From NCBI GenBank assembly GCA_946122785.1, contig CAMGYJ010000002.1:65311703-65375702 (forward strand): a stretch of 64,000 nucleotides of DNA, read 5' to 3'. A model generated the notes under the pieces. The model made no database searches. It saw only the letters and a program-made list of their open reading frames with translations, and had not been told where the DNA came from. Positions 21,663-31,887 of the stretch are shown here, piece by piece (position 1 is the first letter of the stretch; each line of letters opens with the position of its first letter). The translations under genes and the position numbers were made by a program. Source of the stretch: Linum tenue. Taxonomy: Eukaryota > Streptophyta > Magnoliopsida > Malpighiales > Linaceae.

Positions 21663-24600
21663 AGTATTGGGTCACAATGGAAAAAAACGAGAAGGCTGGG
21701 CCGTAACACGAAGAACATTGAAACAAACACCAAAAATCGAAAATTTACAAGTACTATATTAGCTCCGGGATTGAGGAAGGGCTGGGCCGGTGGTCCATAA
21801 ATCCGCCGCTGGGAGCAACTGCTTAGTGGGTTTAGCTGCGCTGATGATGATTTCATGGGATGGGAAATTCAGGGGTACGTGCTACCTTCAAGTAACTTCT
21901 TCATCTTGGACTCTGGCTTTCTTCAGGTTATGTTATGATCATCATGTCCTAATTCATGACGATGCAGTATCAGTATGCGTGTATGTATGAATGTATGTAT
22001 ATATAGTATTTTTGTACGTTAAATGTATGTATATAGTTGAATTACTCGATCAATTTTCTGTAGTCATTCATATCTGCAACTTTCCAATGGATTAATTAAG
22101 CAAATGGGGCGAAAGTTGAGTGGTACTCATGGCCATGGGGGACCAGCGTCTTATTTCTCTTTACAGAAGGTCTAATCTCACAATTCATCAACTTGCCAAA
22201 TCCACTGCGAAAGTACTACAGGGAAAAGGTTCAGAGGATAAGGCGTTGTATAGTGTCATGTAATAGCAAGTAGAAGTAGTTACTAGTTAGTAGTTAGTAC
22301 CACCATGGACAAAATGCTCCCAGAAAAAGTGAATGTTTTATTGCTGCTATTTTAGGCAAGAGTTACTTTGTCCTATTGGCATGATCAATCCGTGTTAAGT
22401 AATATACTTTAGAAAATTCAATCCATTTTAATTTTAGGTGTTTTTCATCGAATATAACCAGAAAGATAGTTGATTTTGTGCGTATTTTAAGTAACCAAAT
22501 CAAAGATCATATGTGGATGGATTTTCTAGAACCGCATGCGGGTATGGTTCGGTAAGTCATATTACAACGCCACCTACAAGAAATGAGTATGATATAAAAA
22601 ACGTGGTTAGAAAATAATATGTAGAAAAATGATTCCATCCGAACCCGTTATCATTGATATACTACAATAACTTTGTTACAAATTATGTGAAAAAAGATAA
22701 TAAAAAAAAGTAATTGAAAATATACTTCAAAATAGTAACTATTATATATAATACGAGAAATAATTCAAAAATATTAATGAAAAATAGTTCAAAAATATTG
22801 TTCAAAAATAATTGGAAAGTAACGAGTTTACGAATACAAAATAAAAAAGGATTGGTATTGGATATAAGAAAAAAGGAGTGTTAAGATTGAAAAATAGTTA
22901 CAAAAATCAAATCATTTGGGAATAAGTCATTTACAAGTAATTCATTTTGACTTTTGTTGATAAACAAGTCATTTGATAGCATAGCTCATATATAGCATGC
23001 AAAAGACTCTTCAATGTCCTAATTCATCATCATAGCCCATATGTATAGTGAAGTACGTTTCTAGCATTTACCCATTATTTTGCAACTCCGATCAGTAGTA
23101 CATGAAGATGGAGTGGGGTAGGTGCAGAGAGAGCAGGACAGCAGCAGGTAGCCTTTGCGGTTTACAAAAGGTCTAATGTCATAATTGAATTTGCAAAAAA
23201 TGAGGGCAGACGATCACAGGAAAAGTTGAAGAAAGGGACTGTTTTGTCTTGTCTGTCATCAATATATTGTGCCAATTAAATCCCCGCAAAGGGGAATGAG
23301 TTTGTGGCTGCTATTTTTTGTAAGAGTTGGTGTCTCACCACCAGTCGGCAAACCAAGATCCATCTTATCGTTTCCTTATTTCTTTCTTAATGGTCTTCTT
23401 TGCCAGAATGGGTGAACTCGATCGTCATATTTGTGCAAATTTTTTTAAAATTTCGATTAAAAAAAAAGTAAATACAAATTGATTAAACTAGAAAAATTCG
23501 GATCAAAGTGAAGTGAACCCTTGTTTATCCTATTCTTATCTGCAGCTAGCTAGCTAGCAAGCAAGCCTAGCTATCTAGCCAGAGACCTAGTTAACGCTTA
23601 GTTCAAGTGTGTCCTTTGGCTATATGCCGTCGTTGCTCATGAAGTGAGGTTACTGTTTGGATTTTGGAGATGGGTAGATAACAATTGATGATGCTTATGT
23701 GATAATAATCAATGCCCTTTACCTAATTCTGCAGTACAGCTAGCTTCTTGGTTTGCTGTTAGTAGGAAAATAACAACAAAATGGTACGTGGGTTCATTTC
23801 CCTTTCAATTAAAGAGACCTCTCTCTCCGCCATCGTCGTCATGATCAATCCCTTTCATGAAGAAGCCAGTAAGAGTCAACCAGCTGCAGAGGGGAAGTGA
23901 GCAAGAATATGCTCTTATTACTCTGTTCCTGTAGAAGCCAGCAAGAAGGCTTGTTTTTATGCAAGCAAGAACAACAGTCTTTGTAGCAACTTCGAACATT
24001 TTGTTTGAATCCTTACAGATATCCAATCTTTCATCCAATGCCTTGAATTTTTATAAAAACGTACCTAATTTAATGTGGTAGAGACCCCTGGACTCGACTC
24101 GCATCCATGCTTCTCGAATTGAGCTCCAAAGTAGGCTTCACAAACACGTTCTCAGACTTGGCCATTTTCAGGCAGTTTCCCAGTTTTGGCATAGCCTTTT
24201 GATCAGGTTCAAAAATGGTCTTCTGGACTTCCTATCGAGCTCCCAAGTACCGTAATGTGTAGAGGGACACTTCAGCTTCAAAACAAGTCATTAATCTCCA
24301 ATTTCCATCTAGCCAATTGTAAGATATGAATCTCCAAAGTAGACACCATGAAACTGTTTTTACACTGAAACAATAGATTAGGTCGACCTAATCCTACATG
24401 AGGTCGACCGAAAAGTGCATGTCACCGTGACATGCATGTCACCGTAGTAAAGTTCTTAATTATTTATATTTTTTATGTTACGTTTAAGTCTATCAAACCG
24501 TTTAATTTTATTGACAAATTTTCGATCGAGATAATACATAAAGAAAGAATATATATGTCGTACATTCGAAAAAATATCATCATTATTTAAGAATATAAAA

Positions 24601-24913
24601 TGTAAAAATATATTATTGATCTCATTTTCATAATGATAATTAAGCCCCGTTAAAATGCTATTGGTTAGTTGATAGTTAAGAAATATAGAGTATAAAAGGT
24701 CAATGGAATTCCCACACGACCCATAAATAGTTTGAAACTAAATTAAACCTCACAACCTACATAAAGGGTTCAATGCTCTCCTTTTAGGAACAATATGCCA
24801 CTAATAAAAAAAATGCAAAGTTGTTGATTCAAGTCAACTATATACAAACCACTCAGCTAAGAGAGGACCATCAAAACTTGAGAGTAAACAAAAAAAATTA
24901 GGGTTACCTCCAA
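21663..24913. other. 3' flank of ERF and gene-free stretch
   Basis: No other gene recognised. Two diverged copies of a segment of about 220 bp are present at about 22160-22370 and 23155-23330: they share TTTACA(G/A)AAGGTCTAAT, AGGGAAAAG/AGGAAAAG and TGGCTGCTATTTT-like words in the same order. A perfect small palindrome TGCATGTCACCGTGACATGCA lies near 24417-24437. Confidence 0.45.
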
Positions 24914-26570
24914 TCTACACAATAAATAAAAGCCAAATGAAAAAACTTGAAGCCCCATTTCAAATTTTCTGCATCCAGAGTGAAAGTAGGAAGGACATTT
25001 TGGTCTTCACAATTACTTTTTTTTATTCATTAAAAAGACACTTACTAGGATTCGAACAATGACCACTTTAAAGACAAGCAAAGATCATAACCAATCACAC
25101 TAAGTACATTTGTTGTATCTTTTTAAATTAAAAACATATAATCGCAGAGAGGAAAAAACTCTTCCCCCATTTCAAATTCCGTGCTTCATGAGCGTTTGTA
25201 GGAAGGGTAGAATAGGGAGTGTCAATTTTTTTTCTTTTTCCTTTGTGGAATGAGCCAACTTACCGTACACATGCGGATTTAAACGGGTCCAGGAGTGTCA
25301 ATTTTTTTCTTTAAGTCCTTTTATTTCTCCGTGGTGGTAAAATATATATGAAAAGGCAAAAACAATACTCCTTTTTATTGCTAAAAAGAAAAAAAATTAA
25401 CAATAAACTAATGCATGGATTCTAATGGGCTAACCGCTAATCATAAAATAAAAGAGTTGAATGGGTCTGACCTACACGGGATTTGCCCATCAAGTAAAAC
25501 AAATGAACATCATGGGTTTGTCATTCTAAAACAAGCTATTTTCTCTAGCATAATATATATTATTCTATTATTTTATATCTTAGTGGCTAAAATATAATGT
25601 ATTTTAAAGTTATTCAATGGTTCAACCTCGACCAACCCAATTAATCCAATTTTTATCATTTCAAATATATATATGTAATTATTTGATATCATAATGATTA
25701 AATTATAGTGTATATTATAGGGAATCGTTTGGTATTTGTTAGTAAAAAATTAAACAGAAAGATCTATTTGGTTATTTTTAACATTAAAACAATCCTAAAC
25801 ATTTTCAATTTCCTTTCGAAATTATATAGTTTTATTCCCGAATCAGTTTTTTGCAAATGGCGAATTGCAGTCATCTCTTTTCTTTCATTATTTTTTATTT
25901 TCAAATAGAAAGTTTAAAAGTAAAGAATAATTAGAGTGACATGGGTCGGTCAAACAAGCTGAATTTCAAGTTTTGGCCCGTTTTGATCAAGTCTAATTTA
26001 TAATCACATGGTTCCCTGATACCCGATAAAAATCTCAATCCAAACCAGTTTGGCAGGTGAGTCCGTGTTTACCACCATTTTCTAGGGATACAGGAATGGT
26101 GGTTCCTATCCCAAATCGTGTTGTTCATTCTTGATTTCTTTAGATTTTATCATGGCTTGGCAAAAAACCAGAAAGCACAATGATGACAAGATGAAAGTTT
26201 TATAAAGTAAATTAATCGGCCAACGGGCCGAGTAAAAGCTAGCAACGATTGTGAGATGCTCATTTCCCGAAAACCGGCAGGATAGGCGATTTTTTATTCG
26301 GTTTTCTGGAATTCGGTTTCTATAAAACTTACTCCACCTCATCATATTACCAGAAACAATATTGTTTCACAAGGTAACAGGTACTTGATTTTGGTTAATA
26401 AGGTTGATTTTTGATTCGTTGCATCATTCATGTCTCTTTCCTACTAAAATTCACTATTTTTATCATGTGTTTCCCAAAAAAAACTATACAACAATAAGCT
26501 ATACACCCCATTACATTATCACATTTCATACCTCACCTTCTTCCGGCCAAATGGCTGGGGCTCACACTAG
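24914..26570 (+). mobile_element. Complete non-autonomous Helitron, copy 2, 1657 bp
   Basis: After a host A at 24913 the element begins TCTACACAATAAATAAAAG. It ends with a hairpin (CCGGCC-AAAT-GGCTGG), then CTCACACTAG and a host T at 26571. Start, end, insertion site and absence of a TSD are those of a Helitron. It is the inverted partner of 10621-11960 and carries about 320 bp (about 25765-26083) missing there. No Rep-helicase is encoded, so it depends on an enzyme supplied from elsewhere. Confidence 0.87.
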
Positions 26571-27206
26571 TATACTAATAGACTTGATCAAAGTACTAGG
26601 CACAAAATTAGACACTCTGTATTCATCTTCTTACTCATGGAGTAGTTCCCCAATTCACTCGGGTATTGTGAATCCTAGTCTAGGATGTGTTAGATGGTAG
26701 GAATTGAATTCTATGTGTGATGGGTTTGTGTTTAATATAATGTTTGAGGTATTTTTTAAGATTCTTGAGTGTTTTTTTTCATATCTCAAAGTTATGTCAA
26801 ATTGACCTAGGTGGAGGAAATCCCCTTGTGGACCATAATAAGCTAGGTTTCATAGCCAATTCCGCAATTAAGGACATGCCTCAAACATCGGATTAGTTCC
26901 ATGAATGTATCGTGATTGGTTACTTTTTCCCGTTATGAATTAGCTTCTGGAGTGGTCTTGGCAATTATTAGTCGATTAGTCAAGATCAGAGTTAGCTTCC
27001 TAGCTTATTGTGACAATCCTCGGTTAATCGACTAAGAGAGTGGGGTCTCCCTACTAATTGCACCTTCCTCACAGTATATGAATACTACTTTCTACACTAG
27101 AGTTTCATTTGGTTGACCTTGACACGAGACTAGGGGGAGCAATACCCGAGTCAAGTTTTCTCACGTCAAATTCATCACAATTTACTTTCTTGTGTGCTTT
27201 CAACTG
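26571..27206. other. Gene-free stretch
   Basis: No gene or element recognised between the Helitron and the direct repeat that flanks the palindrome. Confidence 0.45.
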
Positions 27207-27751
27207 TAGTTCTTTAGCTTTAACTCCAAACCGTTAGCTAGATAAAAATTTAAAAACGATTGAAGTAGGGGTACATGGACCACCTCGGGTTGACAATTAA
27301 ATACTTTCCTTATTCTACACCTAGTCATTTGTTATACTTGGCCATCGATTGAGTCCCGGACCGAGGATCGAGTTGAAATCACCCACCGGCAACCAAGGTT
27401 CAAGAGTCTGGGAAGCCAATGCGGTGATTCTGTCCCAGAGCTCTTGTCTCATTGCTGCGTTGGGGCTAACATAGACAGCCAAAATAACCACTTCCACATT
27501 TACGAGCATTCCGCGTCTGATATTTGAAATGAACCATTTGCTCTCATACTTCAAGGTCGCGTCACTAGGCCACGACTTTTTGTTTCGAGCCGGATTTCCC
27601 CACTGTTGGGCCTATATTTCGGGCCGGCTAAGCCTCTTTACTGGGCCTCTTTTCATGTCCCCAACAAAAAAGCACCCATCAATGCAGTGATGCAAATACT
27701 CAAGTAAGTTGAACCCAACACGATTCAGAAACCTTCAAACACGTGAAAAGT
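27207..27751. repeat. 545-bp direct repeat, left copy, carrying a LINE endonuclease fragment
   Basis: The segment from TAGTTCTTTAGC to CACGTGAAAAGT recurs at 29431-29977 in the same orientation with roughly a dozen differences. On the minus strand (27321-27554) it encodes a LINE endonuclease scrap (VVILAVYVSPNAAMRQELWD, LPVGDFNSIL). The palindrome lies exactly between the two copies. Confidence 0.9.
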
Positions 27752-27770
27752 GGAAAAAATCCCAAAGTAC

Positions 27771-28452
27771 ACTAGTTTTTAAAAAAAATTCCCAAAATAC
27801 ATAAGTTATAAAAAAAATTCCAAAAGTACACATGTTTGAGCATCATCGTTTTAGACAAAAACGGTGAAGGTCATCACCGCTTTTGACCAAGACGGTGAAT
27901 ACTTCACCGTTTCAAACTAAAACGGTGAAGGGTTCACCGCGTTTGTTAAGAACGGTGAATACTTCACCGTTTTAAACAAAAACGATGAAGTATTCATTTG
28001 AATTCCAAGTATTTTGATAACTCTAAATGGTTCTCCTCGTCGATACGATCGCGCTGCCGAAAACGGCTCGTTATTTCGACCTCAAACGAATAAGATACGC
28101 GCGTTTTAGTTTTTAGTACGCAAAAGTTACTTTAACGACATGTGCAGCTTTGAACTCACTTATCTCACTCGTTTGGACTCGGAATTGAGATCTGTAAAAT
28201 TCTATGTGATCGTGGTTGATTTTCCCAACTTTTTTGTGTTGAGGGAAGATAATGATTCTTGATAAAATGATCCAGAATATTCATTCGACAACTTAAGTGC
28301 GTAAGATAGTTTTTAGACCATGCAAACTCAAATAACAACACCTAAAAATCACAAAAACAACATTGATAGTTCACTACAATGATAAAACGATAAATTCACT
28401 CATTTGCTTGATTTTGGCCCCCATCTCCACCTCTTCCTCCTCGTCCTCCACG
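27771..28452. repeat. Left arm of a giant palindrome (682 bp)
   Basis: This arm is the near-perfect reverse complement of 28753-29434, from ACTAGTTTTT at the outer edge to the CCTCCACGA word at the inner edge. The outer end carries tandem variants of a 28-bp unit (AAAAAAAATTCCCAAAATAC and relatives, from 27754 on). Positions 27860-27990 hold inverted words ACGGTGAA/TTCACCGT at short intervals. Confidence 0.93.
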
Positions 28453-28515
28453 AGTTTGTTGTTGCGGCCCCCATCTCCACCTCTTCCTCCTCGTCCTCCA
28501 CGAGTTTGTTGTTGC
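28416..28515. repeat. 50-bp tandem duplication inside the palindrome
   Basis: Two identical consecutive copies (28416-28465, 28466-28515) of a unit beginning GGCCCCCATCTCCACC and ending TTTGTTGTTGCGG. Confidence 0.9.
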
Positions 28516-28591
28516 GGATGTTGGAATTGAGAGAACCATATGTAACAACATCATGGGTTCTCTCAATTCCAACATCCGCAACAACAAACTC
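28502..28591. repeat. Nested perfect hairpin at the palindrome centre
   Basis: Arms of 36 bp (28502-28537 and 28556-28591; GAGTTTGTTGTTGCGGATG and its complement) around an 18-base loop. It lies within the 300-bp spacer of the large palindrome. Confidence 0.92.
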
Positions 28592-28809
28592 CGAACCCCC
28601 CGATCATTCGTCAAGCTACCGGTCCAACTCAGCCACCACCACCACCATATGTAACCCCAGTTGGGGCTCGGGTCAAGAGAAATCCGCGACCAGCCGTTGA
28701 GCGAGCCCGCCAAGAAGCAGTGGCGGAGGGGGGAAGAAGGGGTCGAGGACGTCGTGGAGGACGAGGAGGAAGAGGTGGAGATAGGGGCCAAAGTGAAGCA
28801 AATGAGTGA
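28573..28809 (+). pseudogene. C-terminal tail of an RG-rich element protein
   Basis: A plus-strand frame ends at TGA 28807-28809 after PPPPPYVTPVGARVKRNP, RPAVERARQEAVAEGG and an arginine-glycine-rich tail closing SEANE. The reverse complement of the last part (GGRGG-type tail ending NQANE and stop) is present in the left arm. The frame has no start of its own, so this is the 3' end of a longer ORF. Such tails occur in transposon proteins with a plant mobile domain; that assignment is an inference. Confidence 0.5.
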
Positions 28810-29434
28810 ATTTATCATTTTATCATTGTAGTGAACTATCAATGTTGTTTTTGTGATTTTTAGGTGTTGTTATTTGAGTTTGCATTGTCTAAAAACTATC
28901 CTACGCACTTAAGTTGTCGAATGAATATTCTGGATCATTTTATCAAGAATCATTATCTTCCCTCAACACAAAAAGGTTGGGAAAATCAACCACGATCACA
29001 TAGAATTTTACAGATCTCAATTCCGAGTCCAAACGAGTGAGATAAGTGAGTTCAAAGCTGCACATGTCGTTAAAGTAACTTTTGCGTACTAAAAACTAAA
29101 ACGCGCGTATCTTATTCGTTTGAGGTCGAAATGACGAGCCGTTTTCGGCAGCGCGATCGTATCGACGAGGAGAACCATTTAGAGTTATCAAAATACTTGG
29201 AATTCAAATGAAGGCTTCACCGTTTTTGTTTAAAACGGTGAAGTATTCACCGTTCTTAACAAACGCGGTGAAACCTTCACCGTTTTAGTTTGAAACGGTG
29301 AAGTATTCACCGTCTTGGTCAAAAGCGGTGATGACCTTCACCGTTTTTGTCTAAAACGGTGATGCTCAAACATGTGTACTTTTGGAATTTTTTTTATAAC
29401 TTATGTATTTTGGGAATTTTTTTAAAAAACTAGT
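28753..29434. repeat. Right arm of the giant palindrome (682 bp)
   Basis: Reverse complement of 27771-28452 with few mismatches. It ends at AAAAAACTAGT, where the second 545-bp direct repeat starts (overlap of four bases, TAGT). Confidence 0.93.
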
Positions 29435-29977
29435 TCTTTAGCTTTAACTCCAAACCGTTAGCTAGATAAAAATTTAAAAACGATTGAAGTAGGGGTACAT
29501 GGACCAGCTCGGGTTGACAATTAAATACTTTCCCCATTCTACACCTAGTCATTTGTTATACTTGGCCATCGATTGAGTCCCGGACCGAGGATCGAGTTGA
29601 AATCACCCACCGGCAACCAAGGTTCAAGAGTCTGGGAAGCCAATGCGGTGATTCCTGTCCCAGAGCTCTTGTCTCATTGCTGCGTTGGGGCTAACATAGA
29701 CAGCCAAAATAACCACTTCCACATTTACGAGCATTCCGCGTCTGATATTTGAGATGAACCATCTGCTCTCATACTTCAAGTCGCGTCACTAGGCCACGAC
29801 TTTTTGTTTCGGGCCGGATTTCCCCACTGTTGGGCCTATATTTCGGGCCGGCTAAGCCTCTTTACTGGGGCCTCTTTTCATGTCCCCAACAAAAAAGCAC
29901 CCATCAATGCAGTGATGCAAATACTCGAGTAAGTTGAACCCAACACGATTCAGAAACCTTTCAAACACGTGAAAAGT
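29431..29977. repeat. 545-bp direct repeat, right copy
   Basis: Same orientation as 27207-27751. Differences include CAGCTCG against CACCTCG, single-base indels in GATTCCTG and CTGGGGCC, and CGAGTAAG against CAAGTAAG. The extra C in GATTCCTG breaks the endonuclease frame that is open in the left copy. Confidence 0.9.
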
Positions 29978-30374
29978 TAGGTAGAATCTTTTTAAGGGGC
30001 GATGTTTTGTAACCAAAGTTGAACCACCAGGATCCGTTTCTGCGGTGTGTAAAAATGAAATCTTCCCCCCGCGTTTCCCCCGAAATGCACGCTATTATCA
30101 AATCAAGAAAGGTGGCATATCTCTGTAGCATAAGCAATCAGGCGGACCTTTGTTAGTTGTTAGTGGGCTGGCAACAAAAGCAAATCTATTCAAATTAGTA
30201 AATATAATAATAACTAAACATTAATAAAGATGAGAGGCAATAATGAAAGCGGCGTCGTAGTGGGTGTTTTGTTTGTGCGGTAATGATAGAGCCAGTTGAC
30301 CGAGGATGGACGGACGGAAGCAAATGGAGAAGGTACGAGTGCCGAAAAGGCAGCGCGCTGGGTGCGGAGGATTG

Positions 30375-30382
30375 GAATATAC
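30375..30382. promoter_or_regulatory. P1BS element (PHR1-binding site type)
   Basis: GAATATAC fits GNATATNC, the palindromic site bound by PHR1-type MYB-CC factors in phosphate-starvation genes. It lies about 270 bp upstream of the TATA box of PHT1 copy 1. An 8-mer can occur by chance; its position before a phosphate transporter makes it credible. Confidence 0.65.
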
Positions 30383-30597
30383 CTAGGAATAATCTCCGCG
30401 CACCACAACAACAGAAACCACACTCCGCAACTGAAAACAGGGGAAACAAGGATTTTTGTATGAGATGTAGGAGTGTGAGTTTTGTTTCCCTTTTCTCTCC
30501 TTTATTTATTCTCTCCAGTCCAGCAATCATATTAATTAATTTATATACATAATTAAAAGAAACGCATCACGTAACAATACAACAGTCGCCGTGTAAC

Positions 30598-30625
30598 AGA
30601 AGAGAAGAGAAGAGAAGAGAAGAGA
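30598..30625. repeat. (AGAAG)n microsatellite
   Basis: About five AGAAG units next to the core promoter of PHT1 copy 1. Confidence 0.85.
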
Positions 30626-30649
30626 ATCCGCCAAAAGGCCAAGAAAGGG

Positions 30650-30659
30650 CTATAAATAC
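30650..30659 (+). promoter_or_regulatory. TATA box of PHT1 copy 1
   Basis: CTATAAATAC, with a 5' leader exon following to the splice donor at 30969. Confidence 0.7.
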
Positions 30660-30968
30660 GGGACTCCGGGGATCGGGACACCCACTCTGCATTCTGTTAA
30701 ACCTGATCTGCTGCACCTCCCTCCTTCTTCCTCCCACAACAACAACATTTCCGTATAAACAGGCTGATCGAGAGAGCGCGTAGTAATAGCAAACACGTAC
30801 GAAACTGATTTCCAAAACAAGAGAGAATACATATACACATACACAGTTAAAAAAAAAAAAAAATTCCCTATCATTGTTTGTTGGTGATCTCTGCTTTCCC
30901 ACTACTCCCTGCCACCTCCTTCCTTCTCCGGCGCGGTGACCAGGCCAGCTTTGTTTCTGTCTCATCAG

Positions 30969-31864
30969 GTATATTTGATTTCACAGTCCTCCTCCTCCTT
31001 AATTCCTGTGCGGATTTGTTTGTGTGTGTTTAATTATGTAATTAGTTGTTTGCATGCAAAAAAGGTGCCGCTGTCTCTGGCCACGGCTTTTTTCTTCTTC
31101 TTCTCCCTCTTTTTCATTTCTCTTGTTGCTTTTCCAGATTAATATTCCGGATTTTGCAAGCGTGTGAAATCCCATCGAAAAAGCTCTGATTTCAATTTTT
31201 TAGGTGAATTAATTCAGCGTTCCTTAATTTTTTTGTTTCTCTCTTGTTGTTAGAAGGTCGATTTTCCGGACCGAATAGGTAATTTAACATAAAGAAGTGA
31301 AGATATACAAGGCGGGCAGAGGCTGTTGTTGTTACACTTGTGAACATGCATGAATGGGTGCAATTAATGCAACAACAACAACAGATAAATGACAATTTTT
31401 CCGATTTTGATTGATTGCTGAAAAAAACCCAATAGAAAGTGAACAGTTAAGACGACGATGCCAGTACCACGTCTGCAAACACGCTTAGCTAATTGTTATC
31501 CATCTGTTCTCCATATTTAATTTTCTTTCAATAATAATAAAAATCCATAATTTCGATAAATTCCTGGAGATATTTAGCCTTTATTGTAGGATCAAGGCCT
31601 TGCTTAGCTGGCCTGATTTTAGTTACTTGAGTTGACCCCTTCAATATCTCATCTCAATCCCCTAAAAATCTCGTCTTCTGTTATACTTTCTATTTATCTA
31701 CGTCTCAAATTTTGATTTCTATTAATAGGAAATAGTAAATAGTAGCCAAATACTAGGCAACCTCAGTAAGTACTCCCATTCGTAACGGAATTCCAAATTC
31801 CAATCCCAACTCGTGACACTAGTGCTAATTAATTAATTACTTAATTAATTATTGGTGGTGGCAG
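30969..31864 (+). other. Intron in the 5' untranslated region of PHT1 copy 1
   Basis: Donor TCATCAG|GTATAT at 30968/30969 and acceptor GGTGGCAG|AAACAG at 31864/31865 give an intron of 896 bp that ends 23 bp before the ATG. Leader introns are known in plant PHT1 genes. The splice sites are inferred from sequence only. Confidence 0.6.
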
Positions 31865-31887
31865 AAACAGCTCAGAGGTCCTGAGCC

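Larger units (their letters stand above)
29978..30649 (+). promoter_or_regulatory. Upstream region of PHT1 copy 1
   Basis: No gene. This is the proximal promoter of the first phosphate transporter. It contains a P1BS element (30375-30382) and an AGAAG microsatellite (30598-30625) just before the TATA box. Confidence 0.6.

Noticed and set aside
27848..27990. CRISPR-like array
   Set aside because: Repeats are short, palindromic, imperfect and interleaved without spacer logic, in a plant genome.
28396..28842. 148-codon minus-strand gene in the palindrome centre
   Set aside because: Low-complexity serine/tryptophan runs arise from the reverse of proline and glycine codons; the plus-strand tail is the meaningful frame.
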